Shown: in pieces, positions 5,983 through 7,225 of the stretch
How positions within the stretch are numbered: the stretch's first letter is position 1
Layout: every line of letters starts with the position of its first letter
NCBI GenBank assembly: GCA_964421785.1
Contig: CAYQZG010000174.1
Span: 1 to 7,225 of the forward strand
DNA from: SKLM01 sp964421785
GTDB lineage: Bacteria > Chloroflexota > Anaerolineae > B4-G1
Direction: 5' to 3'
DNA length: 7,225 nt
Program-made: the position numbers and the translations under genes
The notes under the pieces: generated by a model
Told to the model about the DNA's origin: nothing
The model's input: only the letters and a program-made list of their open reading frames with translations
Databases searched by the model: none

Positions 5983-6917
5983 CGTCGCTTATGGAGAATG
6001 ACGGAGAGATCGAGCTGCCCCTCCACCTCATTGATGCCCCGCCCCTCCAGGGCCGAGCCGGGCTCCACGGTGGTCATGGCGACCATCATCTCCGCGGGCT
6101 CGTCGACGTAGAACGACTGGTCGATCGGAGCGCGGGTCGCGGCAGCCGCGAAGCTGGGGGCGGCCAGCGCGGTGGTGCTGAACGCGGTGTGGATGTGGAA
6201 ACCGCGCTGCACCCTCGCGGCCAGGTCCGCGTCGAACATGCGTAGCACCACCTTGATGGTCGGGTTGAACTCGCGCGCTTCGAGGGCCACCGCCAGGTTC
6301 GTCAGATCGTTGGCCGTGCACGCCACGATGGCGGAGGCCCTGCGGATGCCGGCTTTCTCCAGCATCTCCTCCTGGCGCGCATCTCCCATCAGGATGGGCA
6401 CGCCCATCTGGCCGATCTCGTCTAGGAACGGATCGTCCTGGTTGCTCTCGACGCCGATGACTCGTTCTCCGCGGCGCGTCAGCTCCTTCACGACCCGATA
6501 GCCAATGCGACCCAGGCCGCAGACGATGATATGGTCCTGATACGTCGAAGCAACAGCCACCTGCCAAGCCTCCTTCCGCTCGCGACGGTTGAACAGCGCC
6601 ACCCCGAAGCGTAGAACGCCGTCGGCCACGACGGACAGTCCTATCAGGGGAATGGCGAAGAAAAGCACCTGCAGGCCGAGTGCCTGGGGCAGTGGTAGAA
6701 GGGTCTCCAGGAAGACGAGCTTGAACACGGCGTGCAGCGACTCGATCCACCCCAGACGAGCCCCCGTCTGGGGATAGACGTAGTACGTGTGTAGAGCGAC
6801 GGAGCCACCGACGAGGAGGACCGCGAAAGCAAGGAGCGAGAGGCGAAACTGACGTATCAGGACGCGCGTATCGCGCCAGACGGCTTTCAGGTAGCGCCGG
6901 ACGTTTTCGAGGTCCAT
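5983..6917 (-). CDS. Membrane RCK (TrkA-N) protein with channel-like but filterless pore; 3' end missing in gap
   Basis: 311 complete codons are present. A short cytoplasmic N-terminus precedes a membrane helix at about residues 26-47. A re-entrant-like loop (57-77, WIESLHAVFKLVFLETLLPLP) and a second helix (about 80-109) follow. A Rossmann RCK domain then begins DHIIVCGLGRIGYRVVKEL, with the nucleotide-binding G134-L-G-R-I-G139 and acidic E157 at the end of strand 2. GDARQEEMLEKAG and ANDLTNLAVALEARE continue it. The start of an RCK_C domain is visible (MVAMTTVEPGSALEGRGI) before the gap; roughly 50 residues are probably lost. The layout is that of two-helix K+ channels gated by NAD(H)/nucleotide, but no T-x-G-Y-G filter is present, so ion conduction is doubtful. 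The ATG at 6917 is preferred because AGGTGA lies 5 nt upstream; the GTG at 6926 overlaps that site. It follows the methyltransferase gene by 23 bp, probably in one operon. Confidence 0.85.
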
Positions 6918-6922
6918 CGCAG

Positions 6923-6928
6923 TCACCT
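6923..6928 (-). promoter_or_regulatory. Ribosome binding site of the RCK membrane protein
   Basis: AGGTGA on the minus strand stands 5 nt before the ATG at 6917. It overlaps the alternative GTG start at 6926, which argues for the ATG and removes three residues from the longest reading. Confidence 0.65.
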
Positions 6929-6940
6929 ATGCGCGTGCAT

Positions 6941-7225
6941 TCAAGGCTTCTCCAGGATCACGATCTCTTCTTTGATCGGCTTCCCAGATCCCGTGGTGCC
7001 CTTGCGAACGCGCCACACGAGCGTGTTTGACACCCGGTAGCCTAGCCGTTCTGCAAGAAGCGCCAGGATCTCCCCGGTCGGTGTATAAGTGCGTAGATAG
7101 GTGCGCTGATCGCCAACCACGTAGGCGCACCTGCTGCCTTTCCTCAAGACGGTGAACAAGCTCTCCAGGTGGCGGTGCATGCCACCGAAGTACTCCTCTA
7201 TGATGCGGGGGTAGACTTTGGCAAA
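6941..7225 (-). CDS. DNA methyltransferase (N6/N4-type), C-terminal 94 residues
   Basis: The frame is open to the right edge, so the gene starts outside the window; there is an internal ATG at 7180 but coding clearly extends upstream of it (FAKVYPRIIEEYFGG). The visible part, LESLFTVLRKGSRCAYVVGD followed by TYTPTGEILALLAERLGY, then LVWRVRKGTTGSGKPIKEE and IVILEKP, matches the late strands and helices of the SAM-dependent DNA methylase fold. I recall this L..VLK.G..A.YV.GD....G....T.EILA..A...G pattern, ending in a basic loop and E.(V/I)VIL.K, from N6_N4_Mtase-type proteins. The catalytic D/N-P-P-Y/F motif and the glycine-rich SAM motif are not in the window. No restriction enzyme gene is visible, so it may be a solitary methylase or part of a system to the right. 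Confidence 0.65.
   Translation of the reverse strand, partial: FAKVYPRIIEEYFGGMHRHLESLFTVLRKGSRCAYVVGDQRTYLRTYTPTGEILALLAERLGYRVSNTLVWRVRKGTTGSGKPIKEEIVILEKP

Noticed and set aside
1..7225. CRISPR arrays, tRNA/rRNA genes, insertion sequences
   Set aside because: No regularly spaced long repeats, no tRNA cloverleaf or rRNA-like sequence, and no transposase motifs or terminal inverted repeats were seen by reading both strands.

Overview
The window reads like a scaffold from a GC-rich uncultured bacterium, most likely a Chloroflexota (Anaerolineae/Caldilineae-type) genome. That placement is inferred from gene families recalled as common there: a BTAD/AAA/TPR regulator, a small 'YMLRLWRVDGE' protein, a secreted 'TPRQRL..VPYAM' fibre-like protein and an RCK protein with a degenerate channel pore. 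No rRNA or marker gene is present to confirm it. A run of exactly 100 N (5883-5982) marks a scaffold join, so the two sides may not be truly adjacent.

Layout. 1-109 (minus): first 36 codons of a secreted protein with a clear signal peptide. 110-530: no convincing gene; it holds that gene's leader and a perfect 8-bp hairpin just past the next gene. 531-1808 (minus): a 425-aa secreted, modular, fibre-like protein. 1876-2094 (minus): a 72-aa conserved-looking small protein. 2095-2218: a divergent regulatory region with a near-consensus sigma70 promoter facing right and a perfect 10-bp direct repeat at 11-bp period just upstream. 2219-5842 (plus): a roughly 1207-residue SARP/AfsR-like regulator (winged helix, BTAD, AAA-type NTPase, TPR) broken by a -1 indel near 4732, a compensating +1 indel in a C run at 5022-5025, and a TAA at 5564 where the family normally has Tyr. 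5983-6917 (minus): a membrane RCK/TrkA-N protein whose 3' end is lost in the gap. 6941-7225 (minus): the C-terminal 94 residues of a probable DNA methyltransferase running off the right edge.

How the parts may work together. The regulator and the small-protein/secreted-protein pair are divergently arranged around one short control region, so the regulator plausibly controls itself and the leftward pair. The 11-bp direct-repeat spacing is the geometry known for SARP-type DNA binding. The methyltransferase and RCK genes are 23 bp apart on the same strand and probably form a second operon. No transposon, CRISPR array, tRNA or rRNA was seen. The most notable points are the operator-like repeat, the regulator lesions, which could be real decay or assembly error, and the missing K+ selectivity filter.
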